A stretch of 56,507 bases of DNA, taken from positions 1 through 56,507 of the forward strand of contig PBRQ01000040.1 of NCBI GenBank assembly GCA_002725995.1. The letters run 5' to 3'. Within the stretch, counting starts at the first letter, position 1. Every line of letters begins with the position of its first letter. Positions 45,181-53,771 of this stretch are shown one piece after another. Under the pieces are notes generated by a model. That model saw only the letters and a list, made by a program, of their open reading frames with translations. It made no database searches and was not told the origin of the DNA. The DNA is from Gammaproteobacteria bacterium (GTDB lineage Bacteria; Pseudomonadota; Gammaproteobacteria; Pseudomonadales; Azotimanducaceae). The position numbers were made by a program, and so were the translations under genes.

Positions 45181-46680
45181 TTACATTAGCAACCAGTCGC
45201 TAACCGTTCTCAAGAATCCTGAAGGGGCAGGAAGCTGTCTGCTGTCATTCTCATGGGCTTGGGTAAAGACCTGGTGTGGCTCTCTTGATCGTTTCTGTTC
45301 CAGCCAGATCACTCCATCGAGTTCGCCGCTATTGCCGCGCGTTCCTACGAGATCAACCAGATCATCACCGTTAAGGTCCAATGGGACAAAGTCATCAAAC
45401 ATGGCGCGCATCCTGCGCGAAATATTGTGGCGTCTCCAGGGTTCGGTTGGCTTTTCGGGCTGCTCGAACCAGAAGAGGCCGCCCGCCCGATGGAATATAC
45501 CGGGGGAGACCAGGTCATGGTCTCTGGGGTCCTGGCTATAACCACCCGAAAACAAATCCAGCCTGCCATCACCATTGATGTCAACCAGGGCCAGTGCCGT
45601 TGGGGAGTCTGGAAACGCAGATGCGATGTGGTGGATCTTCCAGGATTGATCCCAGCTTTCCGGCTGCTCCAGCCAGACAACACTCCAGGGTGTTTCAAAA
45701 GTGACAATATCCAGCCGTGCGTCCTGATTGAGATCAGCAAAGGCCAATACCATACCGCTCAATTTTTTAGGCAAGGTCGGCTTTTTTGGGAACGATCGGT
45801 TGGTCACGTTAACGGGATATTCTTTGAATTGAAGCGGCTTTTGGACCTCATTTTCAAAGATCATCATTCGAGACTCACCCCTGGAACCGCCGAGGATATC
45901 GAGATCACCATCGCCATCCAGATCAATTGGGCGAGCGTTGACGGGAACCTTGTACCTGCCCAACTGATTTTCTTTCCACTCATCCTCATCAAGCGGGTTT
46001 TTTGGGATAGCCAACCATGACATGGGCGTTGGCGGGACATCCATTGATCCAAACCCACCGTACATCTTTATGCTCTTGTTTGTGACTACGGCCTCCAATC
46101 TTCCGTCTTTATCCAGATCGGCCAGGAAGACACGTATCCAGGAGCCCTTACCCTTTGCGACACTGGGTATCACACTGTCCCAACTGTTGGGCTTCCTGAT
46201 GTCAGCTTGCTGACCTCCGGGGTTTTGGAAATAGACGATGGTGCCTCCTTCACATGCAACGAGCAGGTCGGGCCAACCATCTCCGTTAACATCTCCAATA
46301 GCGGGATCTTCCACGCCCTCAATAAAGTCGCCCTGGGCGAGGGTGACAGAAATCCAGTGATCGGGATCAGCGGTGCCAAAGGCGATTCGAATGTGATTGC
46401 TGTCTTCATGAACGGAAACGATATCCTGGTATCCATCCCTGTCGAGATCGGCAATCTGCAGCCCGTCGGCACCCCTCAAGCCGATACCGTCGGAAAGGGA
46501 TTGATCGTCTACTCGATGTTCGATCCAGTGAATGAATTTGTCGTCCGCCGATTTTGAATTCGACGGCATGGATGCCACGGGAGTGGGGTCTCTGCTGAGA
46601 TTGACCGCAGCAAGGAGCGCCAGTATGACAATGCCAAAGATGCCCAGCATTCCCAGTATGATTTTCAGCACCTTTTTCAT
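45181..46680 (-). CDS. Membrane-anchored FG-GAP/VCBS repeat protein
   Basis: 499 aa from the ATG at 46680 (MKKVLKIILGMLGIFG), which follows caaggggcaatcc; an upstream in-frame start is less likely. One N-terminal helix (to about residue 27) anchors or exports the protein. Then come at least seven FG-GAP blades with calcium loops: ADLDRDGYQD, GDVNGDGWPD, ADLDKDGRLE, IDLDGDGDLD, ADLNQDARLD, VDINGDGRLD and LDLNGDDLVD. It is a periplasmic or surface beta-propeller of unknown partner. It is divergent from the ferredoxin operon. Confidence 0.9.
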   Translation of the reverse strand: MKKVLKIILGMLGIFGIVILALLAAVNLSRDPTPVASMPSNSKSADDKFIHWIEHRVDDQSLSDGIGLRGADGLQIADLDRDGYQDIVSVHEDSNHIRIAFGTADPDHWISVTLAQGDFIEGVEDPAIGDVNGDGWPDLLVACEGGTIVYFQNPGGQQADIRKPNSWDSVIPSVAKGKGSWIRVFLADLDKDGRLEAVVTNKSIKMYGGFGSMDVPPTPMSWLAIPKNPLDEDEWKENQLGRYKVPVNARPIDLDGDGDLDILGGSRGESRMMIFENEVQKPLQFKEYPVNVTNRSFPKKPTLPKKLSGMVLAFADLNQDARLDIVTFETPWSVVWLEQPESWDQSWKIHHIASAFPDSPTALALVDINGDGRLDLFSGGYSQDPRDHDLVSPGIFHRAGGLFWFEQPEKPTEPWRRHNISRRMRAMFDDFVPLDLNGDDLVDLVGTRGNSGELDGVIWLEQKRSREPHQVFTQAHENDSRQLPAPSGFLRTVSDWLLM

Positions 46681-46949
46681 GGATTGCCCCTTGCAGCCAG
46701 TCACCTGAGATATTGTAGAGAGACCGAATTACTATTGCATGTTGGCATGCGGAAAGCTCACGGATGTTCGCTTCCCATCCCTGGTTTGAAGCGGGCGAAA
46801 ATATGGAGGGAATACCGCCCTGATACCAATTCTGGTGGTTGTTTAAGCCCACCGAATATGGCCTACTAAGATCAGTTGAAGTTCTGATCCCTTAAACGTC
46901 CAAAACCGATAGCTAGGAGAGCCGAGCTATTAGATAAGAGAGTTGAGCT

Positions 46950-47585
46950 ATGTTGATTGTCGCCAGTGTGGTCGAAGTTGATGAGCTTATGTGTATTGGC
47001 TGCAAGGCCTGTGATCGAGTTTGCCCTACTGAGGCAATAATAACGGTCGACAAACTGGCGGTGGTTGATGAATCAGCCTGCACCGGGTGCAACAAGTGTA
47101 TTGAAGCCTGCATGGACCATGGTGCGATCAATCGGAAAAGGCTTGAAAAACCAGTGTGGATACGTGTCGATCTGGAATCACAGCCTGAGGAAAAAGTTGC
47201 AGCACTATGCGCCGGGGCCCGACTCCATCCCGCTCAGTCCATTTGTCCCTGTACCGGTACCCGCGCAAGGGAAGTTGCCGTGGCAATTCTCAATGGTGCG
47301 ACAACACCTGCTGAGGTGACAATTCAGACGGGTGCTCGTGGCGTATGTTCAATGTGGTGTACGTCTTCAGTATTGCGTCTGCTGGCTGCAGCCGGGCACT
47401 CGACGGAGGGCAATCCGAAGAACTGGCGATTGTATCCCGATGGTGTTGGACCAGGTATATGGAACGTTCCCGACTCCGTTGCAGACAAGTATCCAGAGTA
47501 CCGCTTAAGAGAAAGCCGCGACGCGCTTCAGAGCGGTGATCTTGAACTTGTTGGTTTTCCCAACATCCGACAGGAGAGTGACTAA
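46950..47585 (+). CDS. Dicluster ferredoxin fused to a BFD-like [2Fe-2S] domain
   Basis: 211 aa, soluble. Two [4Fe-4S] sites: Cys15, 18, 21, 25 (CIGCKACDRVCP) and Cys44, 47, 50, 54 (CTGCNKCIEAC). A second domain has Cys99 and Cys101 (ICPCTGTRAREV), then Cys133 and Cys137 (GVCSMWC). The C-x-C pair and 32-residue step to the third Cys match bacterioferritin-associated ferredoxin (Bfd-like) domains; the final pair is C-x3-C instead of C-x2-C. The last 65 residues are not recognised. It opens a three-gene operon; the next start overlaps its stop (TAATG), so this electron carrier is likely the partner of the LarA-like protein. Confidence 0.85.
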   Translation: MLIVASVVEVDELMCIGCKACDRVCPTEAIITVDKLAVVDESACTGCNKCIEACMDHGAINRKRLEKPVWIRVDLESQPEEKVAALCAGARLHPAQSICPCTGTRAREVAVAILNGATTPAEVTIQTGARGVCSMWCTSSVLRLLAAAGHSTEGNPKNWRLYPDGVGPGIWNVPDSVADKYPEYRLRESRDALQSGDLELVGFPNIRQESD

Positions 47586-48931
47586 TGAGGTTTGCCAAGG
47601 CCGTTACACCCCCTCACCAACCTGAATCAAAAATGGGTTTCAGTTTGCCAGCCATGCGCGGTGCCGAACTGCCGGGGCTGGTTTCCGTTGATGTTCAGGA
47701 TCTGTTTCCGGATATTCCGGATGCAATCCACAACTACGGCCAGGATGTGGCTCCCGTACGAAAAGCGGCCGAAAACGCCCTGGCTAACGTTGATTTTTCG
47801 CGAATCAAAGCAAGTGACTCGGTCAATGTACTCTGCTCAGAACACGGGTTCGGCATGATGGGTGGTACTGCCTATGCTGAGATTCTTAAGACAATTCGCG
47901 ACATGGTCGTTGAGAAAACCGGGGCAACTAAAATAAAGCTGGGGTTTGCATGCGGGCTCAACAAGGTAGAAGCACTGGAGATTCTTCCCGAGCATGGATT
48001 GGACGGTTATTATAAAGGGCAGACGTTTCAGTTTGGCCCCTACGACAAGGGCGTCCCCATCGATACCGAGATCGGTCGTTTGTACGGAATTGGAGTTGCC
48101 TTTAAAGCTAACAAGATTATCCACGTTCATTACGATGACCCGCGGGAACTGCACTTTCATCGCCTCAATGGCAGGGCGATGAAGGCATTTACGATGAGCT
48201 ATGCACGGCTTGAAACGCGCTCGGTCTATCACACGCAGTTTCCAACACAATCAGCCAACATCGTTCCACGCCTGATATATGAATCGGATTTCATCCAGAA
48301 GAAGTTTGCGTTCAGTACGACCCTCTCGACTTCTCCGGCGGGGGTGATTGGTGTTGAGGCCAACGATAGTCTGGTTGAGTTGGACAAGGTATTGACTGAA
48401 AGGACGCTTCGCAACTATGGCAAGCTGGTTAAACTGTTTGAAAGCATGGATGAATGTATCGTCGTAATCGATGGTCATCGCTGGCTGAACTATTCACATG
48501 CGGGCGGCATGACCAGTTGCAATCTCTTCTTTGGGCCCCAGGACTATCTTGACCTTGACCTCAACGTGAGTAGAAAGAGTCAGAATTCCTCCGTCAAAGC
48601 CATCGTCATCAACTACATGTGGAAGCAGGCCTTCGCCATGTCTGAGATACCGGTTATTTCCGCTCAGCCGAGCATCAGCCGCCTGTTTCAGCGTCGTGGC
48701 GTTGAAAAGCAGTTTTATGCCTGTGAAGGACTGACTGAAGCAATGGAAAAGGCCTATGAGGTTACCGGTAGCCGTAAAGTGATGGTATTCGATGGAACAT
48801 ACGGAGCGATTAACTGCTCACCTGAGCTGGCGGAAGAGTTAATCAGCAAAGCCCCCCAGGTTTCTGAAGAAGTGGAAAAGATACACCTGCCCAAATGGCT
48901 GAAGCAGAGAGGGCTGGCCCCCGCTCATTGA
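47585..48931 (+). CDS. Divergent LarA-family (nickel-pincer cofactor type) protein
   Basis: 448 aa. The end, EAMEKAYEVTGSRKVMVFDG, matches the end of lactate racemase LarA. In the middle, His190, Lys200 and His216 (ELHFHRLNGRAMK, then VYH) have the exact spacing of LarA His174, Lys184 and His200; Lys184 carries the pincer and His200 binds nickel. At the LarA His108 position (GFHRP) stands Asn126 (CGLNK), and at Arg75 stands Phe89 (SEHGF). So cofactor binding looks kept while the racemase chemistry is changed. A Lys in LNVSRKS may match Lys298. The start overlaps the ferredoxin stop. No larB, larC or larE is in the window. Alignment was by eye. Confidence 0.7.
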   Translation: MRFAKAVTPPHQPESKMGFSLPAMRGAELPGLVSVDVQDLFPDIPDAIHNYGQDVAPVRKAAENALANVDFSRIKASDSVNVLCSEHGFGMMGGTAYAEILKTIRDMVVEKTGATKIKLGFACGLNKVEALEILPEHGLDGYYKGQTFQFGPYDKGVPIDTEIGRLYGIGVAFKANKIIHVHYDDPRELHFHRLNGRAMKAFTMSYARLETRSVYHTQFPTQSANIVPRLIYESDFIQKKFAFSTTLSTSPAGVIGVEANDSLVELDKVLTERTLRNYGKLVKLFESMDECIVVIDGHRWLNYSHAGGMTSCNLFFGPQDYLDLDLNVSRKSQNSSVKAIVINYMWKQAFAMSEIPVISAQPSISRLFQRRGVEKQFYACEGLTEAMEKAYEVTGSRKVMVFDGTYGAINCSPELAEELISKAPQVSEEVEKIHLPKWLKQRGLAPAH

Positions 48932-48973
48932 CGCAGCATCAATCACACATATCTCCAGAATCAGCAGCGAAAT

Positions 48974-50653
48974 ATGGAAGAGTTTGAGCTTCTTGAAAAA
49001 ACGGAATTGCGTATCGAGAATCTGGGTCTACGTAACGTCAACCTGACTGAAGTAGCAAACGCCGTTGCTGATACTCTTGAAATTGATCGCAATGAAGTCC
49101 TGGTGATTGATGCCCGTGGGAACCTGCTTACCCTCGACATCATGCGAGATCAAATGCGCCCAAGTGCATTAGTCGGAAAGCAGCATGAGCTTTTCTTAGC
49201 CCTGGATAAGGTCGTCGGAGTCAGTATTTCTGATGAGACAACGCTATGCTCAGAAGGTATTTTAGGCTGGATTCTTGTAGACCAGGAACAAGGCAGGCAA
49301 TCTATAACGCAAGGGCAGGAAATAGCAGCCAATCTTCGGAGCGCCATTGCACGCAGAGTCATCGTTTTCGCCACCGGCCCCGAAGTCATAGGCGGTGAAA
49401 TTGAAGATACTAATACCCCAACCATTGCTGCAGCACTTACCAGTGAAGGTTATCGCGTAACTGCTGGCGGTCCACTCGATGATGATATTGATACGATAGC
49501 AGGCACACTTGGCAGTGCAATAAGAGATCGGGGTTTCGGTGTCGTGATAACCACCGGCGGTGTCGGTGCTGAAACTAAAGATAAGACCGTTGAAGCGCTT
49601 GAAATGCTCGATAAGGATGCATCTACGCCCTACCTGGCTAAGTTTGAGAAGGGCCAGGGCCGGCATGCCAAAGATGGTATTCGTATTGGAGTTGCTGAAT
49701 TGGGAGAAGCGCTACTGGTTGCGCTGCCCGGCCCTAATGACGAAGTAGTGGTTGGTATTCAGGCGCTGATCAAAGGCTTGATCGCTGGTGAAGGAAAGCA
49801 ACTCCTCGCGGAGAGGATCGCAGGCGTGTTGAGAAAGCGCATGTCCGGTGTTCATCATAAACAGGAGCACCATAGTTCGCATTCGCTGAGTCAGGCAATC
49901 TTTGGTAGCACTCCGGGCCTAAAGGAGTGTTTCCTTGAGGCCACCGAATCAGGGTTGATTGCCGGCCTTGAACTACTAGGCCAGGATTCCAACCTCAAGT
50001 CATTGCAATGGCAGATACTGGTAGAAGACGGCATGGAAGTTTCCGAGGGGACTCGAATAGTTCGAGTCGAGGGTACTGCCAGCGAACTGGATCGTGCTGA
50101 AGACTATCTCCTTGGCCCACTTGGGTTTGCAAGTGGCATCGCTACGCAGGCAGCAATATTCAAGGCTGCCTGTCCGCTGGGCCTCTCACTGGCCTGCGGG
50201 GGCTGGAAGAAGTTGCCGGCAGCGATGAAGCCACTGCTTCGGGAAGGTTTGAAGGTGGCAGGTATATTCCCCAGGCTGGTGGCGGGAGACTTCGTCTATA
50301 TCGGTAAGAATGGTGTCAAACTGCTTGGCGGAGTTGTCGCGGCGATCGAGAAGGGGCGTTCAATAGATCATGGCCCTGTGTCAATCCAGGTCTCGAGCGC
50401 AGAAGAGTCGCTTTTTGCAGCCGAGGCTGGCGCCGGGATTATTATGGTGGATACCGGAAAGGTCGATGACCTGCAAGAAGTAAATCGGGCGCTCGCAGCA
50501 AACAACTTCAGGCATTCCATCGTGCTGGCCTTTGGCGGTGGTGTTCAATTGGATCAACTTGATGATGTTCGCTCCGCTGGTGCGGACGCCGTCGACATTG
50601 GCAGGGCAATTCTGGATGCGCCCCTGTTGGACTTACGAATACGGGTGGTATAG
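48974..50653 (+). CDS. MoCF (MoaB/CinA-type) domain fused to a QPRTase/ModD-like domain
   Basis: 559 aa. Residues about 1-120 are an unassigned alpha/beta region. About 125-285 is a MoCF domain: VIVFATGPEVIGGEIEDTNT, VVITTGGVGAETKDKTVEAL and RHAKDGIRIGVAELGEALLV. A His-rich linker (HHKQEHHSSH) leads to a quinolinate-phosphoribosyltransferase-like part, about 300-559: ATESGLIAGLELLG, VRVEGTASELDRAEDYLLGP, GFASGIAT, SAEESLFAAEAGAGIIMVDT and FGGGVQLDQLDDVRSAGADA. The RKTTPGLR quinolinate loop is degenerate (GGWKKLPAAMK), as in ModD-like paralogues, so NAD synthesis is unlikely. It is the third gene of the operon, 42 bp after the LarA-like gene. A role in making or loading a nucleotide cofactor is inferred. 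Confidence 0.8.
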   Translation: MEEFELLEKTELRIENLGLRNVNLTEVANAVADTLEIDRNEVLVIDARGNLLTLDIMRDQMRPSALVGKQHELFLALDKVVGVSISDETTLCSEGILGWILVDQEQGRQSITQGQEIAANLRSAIARRVIVFATGPEVIGGEIEDTNTPTIAAALTSEGYRVTAGGPLDDDIDTIAGTLGSAIRDRGFGVVITTGGVGAETKDKTVEALEMLDKDASTPYLAKFEKGQGRHAKDGIRIGVAELGEALLVALPGPNDEVVVGIQALIKGLIAGEGKQLLAERIAGVLRKRMSGVHHKQEHHSSHSLSQAIFGSTPGLKECFLEATESGLIAGLELLGQDSNLKSLQWQILVEDGMEVSEGTRIVRVEGTASELDRAEDYLLGPLGFASGIATQAAIFKAACPLGLSLACGGWKKLPAAMKPLLREGLKVAGIFPRLVAGDFVYIGKNGVKLLGGVVAAIEKGRSIDHGPVSIQVSSAEESLFAAEAGAGIIMVDTGKVDDLQEVNRALAANNFRHSIVLAFGGGVQLDQLDDVRSAGADAVDIGRAILDAPLLDLRIRVV

Positions 50654-50783
50654 CAGGCTAATTGTACGATTCTAGTAAGTGTACGATTTGCCGTGGTTTT
50701 GACTATTTTGTAATCAGCTTACGCTCGAAGTCTAAACCTATACAATGGCTCGCAAGGACAATCAGACTAAACGGGAAATCAAA

Positions 50784-51848
50784 ATGTTAAAAACGACATT
50801 ATCTGACATGTTGGGAATCCAGTACCCCATTGTCCAGGGTGGAATGGCACCATGGGCGACTGAAAGGTTGTGCGTCGCAGTGTCTAACGCAGGCGCCCTC
50901 GGCCTAATCAGCAGCATCGGTGTAGGCATGCCCCAGGCAGCACCAGTTGCCCTGGCAGATGATCCAAACTGGAAGGACAAGAGCCCCTATGAACTGTTGC
51001 GGGCGGTCCTGCAGTGGGCGACGAAACAGACCGCTGAAAAGCAGGGAATATTTGGTGTAAACATACCCCTGGCCGAGGAGTTCGGAGAAGTTGTTGAGGG
51101 GTTGCTCAAAGCATCTATAGATGCCAGAAAAGAAAATGAGGATACCGCGAACAGGCTGAAGGTGATTGTCACATCCGCTGGGAATCCAGCGCCCTGGGCG
51201 AGGCTGATTAAAGATTCCGGTGCCCTTTGGTTTCACGTTGTGCCGTCAGTAGCCCATGCATTGAAGGCGGAGCAGGCCGGTGCTGACCTTGTTATCGCCT
51301 CCGGTCGAGAGGGAGGTGGTCATGTAGCCTTCGAGCCCGTACACAGTATGGTATTGCTTCCGGCGGTCGTTAATGCCATCAGTTTGCCGGTTGTAGCTGC
51401 GGGAGGATTCTGTGACGGTTCCACCCTGGCTGCCGCCCTCTCTATGGGTGCTGTCGGTATTCAAATGGGTACCCGCTTTATTGCCACTGAGGACGGTGAC
51501 TTCCCGGAAATATGGAGGCAGAAGATACTGACGTCCAATGAGCGGGGAAGCCATGTGGGAATCTCTGTATTTGGTCCGGCGAGATATCTAAAAAATAAGA
51601 TTTCTCAACAACTCCATGAGTTGTACAACAAGGGCTTTCTGGAGGGCTACAAGGAAGGGACACGGATTGAGGGCCACGGAATGCGGCAACTTTCAACCAG
51701 CACTGATCCCGATGAATGTGTTTTCCTGGGGGGGGAAGTTGCGGGCAGGATTGAACAATTACCAACCGTTAGTGCATTGATTGAGGAAATCAGCAATGAA
51801 GCAGAAACGGTTATCCGCAGGTTGCCGAAACTCGTCACCGAAGCCTGA
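50784..51848 (+). CDS. Nitronate monooxygenase (2-nitropropane dioxygenase family)
   Basis: 354 aa FMN TIM barrel from the ATG at 50784 (MLKTTLSDMLGIQYPIVQGG), with acgggaaatc ahead; a start 13 codons upstream (MARKD) is possible. IVQGGMAPWATERL, GASGRE-type ASGREGGGHV with the catalytic-position His, PVVAAGGFCDGSTLAAAL and GVQMGTRF-like GIQMGTRFIATEDG are typical. It oxidises nitronates or, in some members, acts as an enoyl reductase-like flavoprotein. Confidence 0.88.
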   Translation: MLKTTLSDMLGIQYPIVQGGMAPWATERLCVAVSNAGALGLISSIGVGMPQAAPVALADDPNWKDKSPYELLRAVLQWATKQTAEKQGIFGVNIPLAEEFGEVVEGLLKASIDARKENEDTANRLKVIVTSAGNPAPWARLIKDSGALWFHVVPSVAHALKAEQAGADLVIASGREGGGHVAFEPVHSMVLLPAVVNAISLPVVAAGGFCDGSTLAAALSMGAVGIQMGTRFIATEDGDFPEIWRQKILTSNERGSHVGISVFGPARYLKNKISQQLHELYNKGFLEGYKEGTRIEGHGMRQLSTSTDPDECVFLGGEVAGRIEQLPTVSALIEEISNEAETVIRRLPKLVTEA

Positions 51849-52011
51849 TACCTTTGCCGTTTCTCCAGTTTTAACCCACCCCTAGTGTGTAATGGAAGGT
51901 GTAATGGTGGGCACAATGTGTGGGCGGGAGACAATTGACAGATTCAGCGAAATAGATCTCTCGGTTATTCCTTGTTGGGATATGTGTAATAACTAGCAAT
52001 CACGACAGAGC

Positions 52012-52605
52012 CTATGAATGTGAGACGATTCTGTTTCTTCCATCCGCTTTCGCCTGGTACAAAGAACTGTCTGCCGGCTCAATAACATCAGATGCGGTTG
52101 TATGAGAATCTGGTTTCAAGGTAGCGATCCCAGCGCTGATGGAAACCCTGGAGAGGTCGTTAACTTCTGTACTCTTGTGAGGGATATTTTGCGCGATAAT
52201 GCTTTCCCTGATTGATTCGACAATCCGGTACGCGCTCTCCACTTTCGTGTTTGGAAGAATGAGTGCAAACTCTTCCCCGCCGAAACGAGCAGCGAGATCT
52301 CCAGACCTTTGTACAGCCTTTTGAATAAGCTTGCTGACCGTTTTCAAGCAATCATCACCTTGCTGGTGACCGTAGGTATCGTTGTATAATTTGAAACTGT
52401 CGATATCCAGCATAGCGAGCGATAGCTCGGAAGATTCCCGTTGAACCCGGCGCAATTCAAGCAAAAGAGACTCATCAAAATGCCGTCTGTTAAAGAAACC
52501 CGTCAAGCCATCCTGACGTGATAAGTGCTGAAGTTTGGCTTCGACCTTGATGCGCTCCTCAATCTCTTTCTCCTTCTCAAAGTTGAGCTGAATCGCCTCC
52601 AGCAT
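52012..52605 (-). CDS. GGDEF diguanylate cyclase, sensor-less and probably truncated
   Basis: 197 aa. A short coiled coil (EKEKEIEERIKVEAKLQHLS) leads into a complete GGDEF domain with GGEEF and an RSGD inhibitory site five residues before it. The coiled-coil joint is typical of 7TMR-DISM or PAS-linked cyclases, but no sensor domain or membrane segment remains. Either this is a soluble cyclase or the 3' part of a larger gene. No good ribosome-binding site was seen. Confidence 0.85.
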   Translation of the reverse strand: MLEAIQLNFEKEKEIEERIKVEAKLQHLSRQDGLTGFFNRRHFDESLLLELRRVQRESSELSLAMLDIDSFKLYNDTYGHQQGDDCLKTVSKLIQKAVQRSGDLAARFGGEEFALILPNTKVESAYRIVESIRESIIAQNIPHKSTEVNDLSRVSISAGIATLKPDSHTTASDVIEPADSSLYQAKADGRNRIVSHS

Positions 52606-52684
52606 TGACCTGTTAAAGATAAGCGTAATATTTGGTAGTCTGTACTACTTCCTTATCTGAAAAAGTAATTGCCGAGATTCTTCT

Positions 52685-53686
52685 ATGACATTAAAAAAAC
52701 GAATAGCAGTAACACTACCAGCCGGGCCGATAGTTTCGGACACGGCGGACAGATTGAAGTGGGCTGAGGACAATGGTTACCCGGACGCCTGGTTTGGCGA
52801 TGCCGGTGCACCAGACAGCCTGACGCTAATTGCCGCCCTCGGTCAGTCCACTAACACTATACGCATTGGCGTCGCTGTTACGCCTGTTTACACAAGGTCT
52901 CCATCCATTCTTGCGGCAACTGCTAATGCTATTGAACAACTGATTCCTGGACGCTTTGTGCTTGGCATAGGGTCTTCCAGTCAGACAATTATGGGGCAGT
53001 GGAATGGTATCCCGCTGGACAAACCACTCACCCGGGTGAAAGAAACCGCACAGCTGGTAAAGCTGATGCTGAAGGGTGAGAAAACTGACTTCCAGGGTGA
53101 GACGCAATCCAGCCGAGGCTACCGACAAATGCCACTTGAAAAACCGCCACCCGTGTACATCGGATGCTTGCGAGAGAACATGATTGAAATGGCAGCGGAA
53201 ATTGGTGATGGCGTTGTATTCAATCTTTGGCCGAAGGGAGCGTTGCCAAAAATGATGGAGGCCGTCAAGGTCGGGGCGAAGCGAGCGAATAAGGATTGGC
53301 AGGAGGTAGAAGTTGTCAACCGTGCCATGGTCCTTTGTACTGACGACAAGGAATACGGCAGAAACATGTTCAGGGCAGCCTTTGCACCCTATTACGCTAC
53401 GCCGGTTTATAACAAGTTTCTTTCCTGGACTGGTTATGAAGATGCTGCGGCAACGATAAGAGAGGGCTGGGCTGAGAAAAACCGCGAGAAAACGGGGGGC
53501 GCGCTAACTGACGACTTGATTGATGAGATTGCCATTATCGGTACCGAGGGTGAAATCCGTGAGCGCATTCAGGAGGATGCTGACGGCGGTGTCCATACAC
53601 ATATTATTGCGCCACTGGCGGCTAGGCCCGAGGACCTGGAGCGAACGTTTGAAGCTTTTACAGCAGACAACTTTCAATTCAGCTAA
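52685..53686 (+). CDS. LLM-class F420-dependent oxidoreductase
   Basis: 333 aa. DTADRLKWAEDNGYPDAWFG, RIGVAVTPVYTRSPSILAAT, GRFVLGIGSSS and PPVYIGCLRENMIEMAAEIG are typical of F420-dependent luciferase-like enzymes. It would transfer hydride to or from F420 (or FMN). It is divergent from the GGDEF gene with a 79-bp promoter gap. The substrate is unknown. Confidence 0.9.
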   Translation: MTLKKRIAVTLPAGPIVSDTADRLKWAEDNGYPDAWFGDAGAPDSLTLIAALGQSTNTIRIGVAVTPVYTRSPSILAATANAIEQLIPGRFVLGIGSSSQTIMGQWNGIPLDKPLTRVKETAQLVKLMLKGEKTDFQGETQSSRGYRQMPLEKPPPVYIGCLRENMIEMAAEIGDGVVFNLWPKGALPKMMEAVKVGAKRANKDWQEVEVVNRAMVLCTDDKEYGRNMFRAAFAPYYATPVYNKFLSWTGYEDAAATIREGWAEKNREKTGGALTDDLIDEIAIIGTEGEIRERIQEDADGGVHTHIIAPLAARPEDLERTFEAFTADNFQFS

Positions 53687-53771
53687 CGCTGGAATTCGGC
53701 GTCAGTTTATCAATTACCTGGGTTGAGGAACCTTGCTGGTGGTTATTTATATTGCTGGAGTGTTTCCGGAA

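Noticed and set aside
46950..50653. Ordinary NAD synthesis (nadC) gene
   Set aside because: The QPRTase-like domain lacks the RKTTPGLR quinolinate loop and is fused to a MoCF domain, so a housekeeping nadC call would be misleading.
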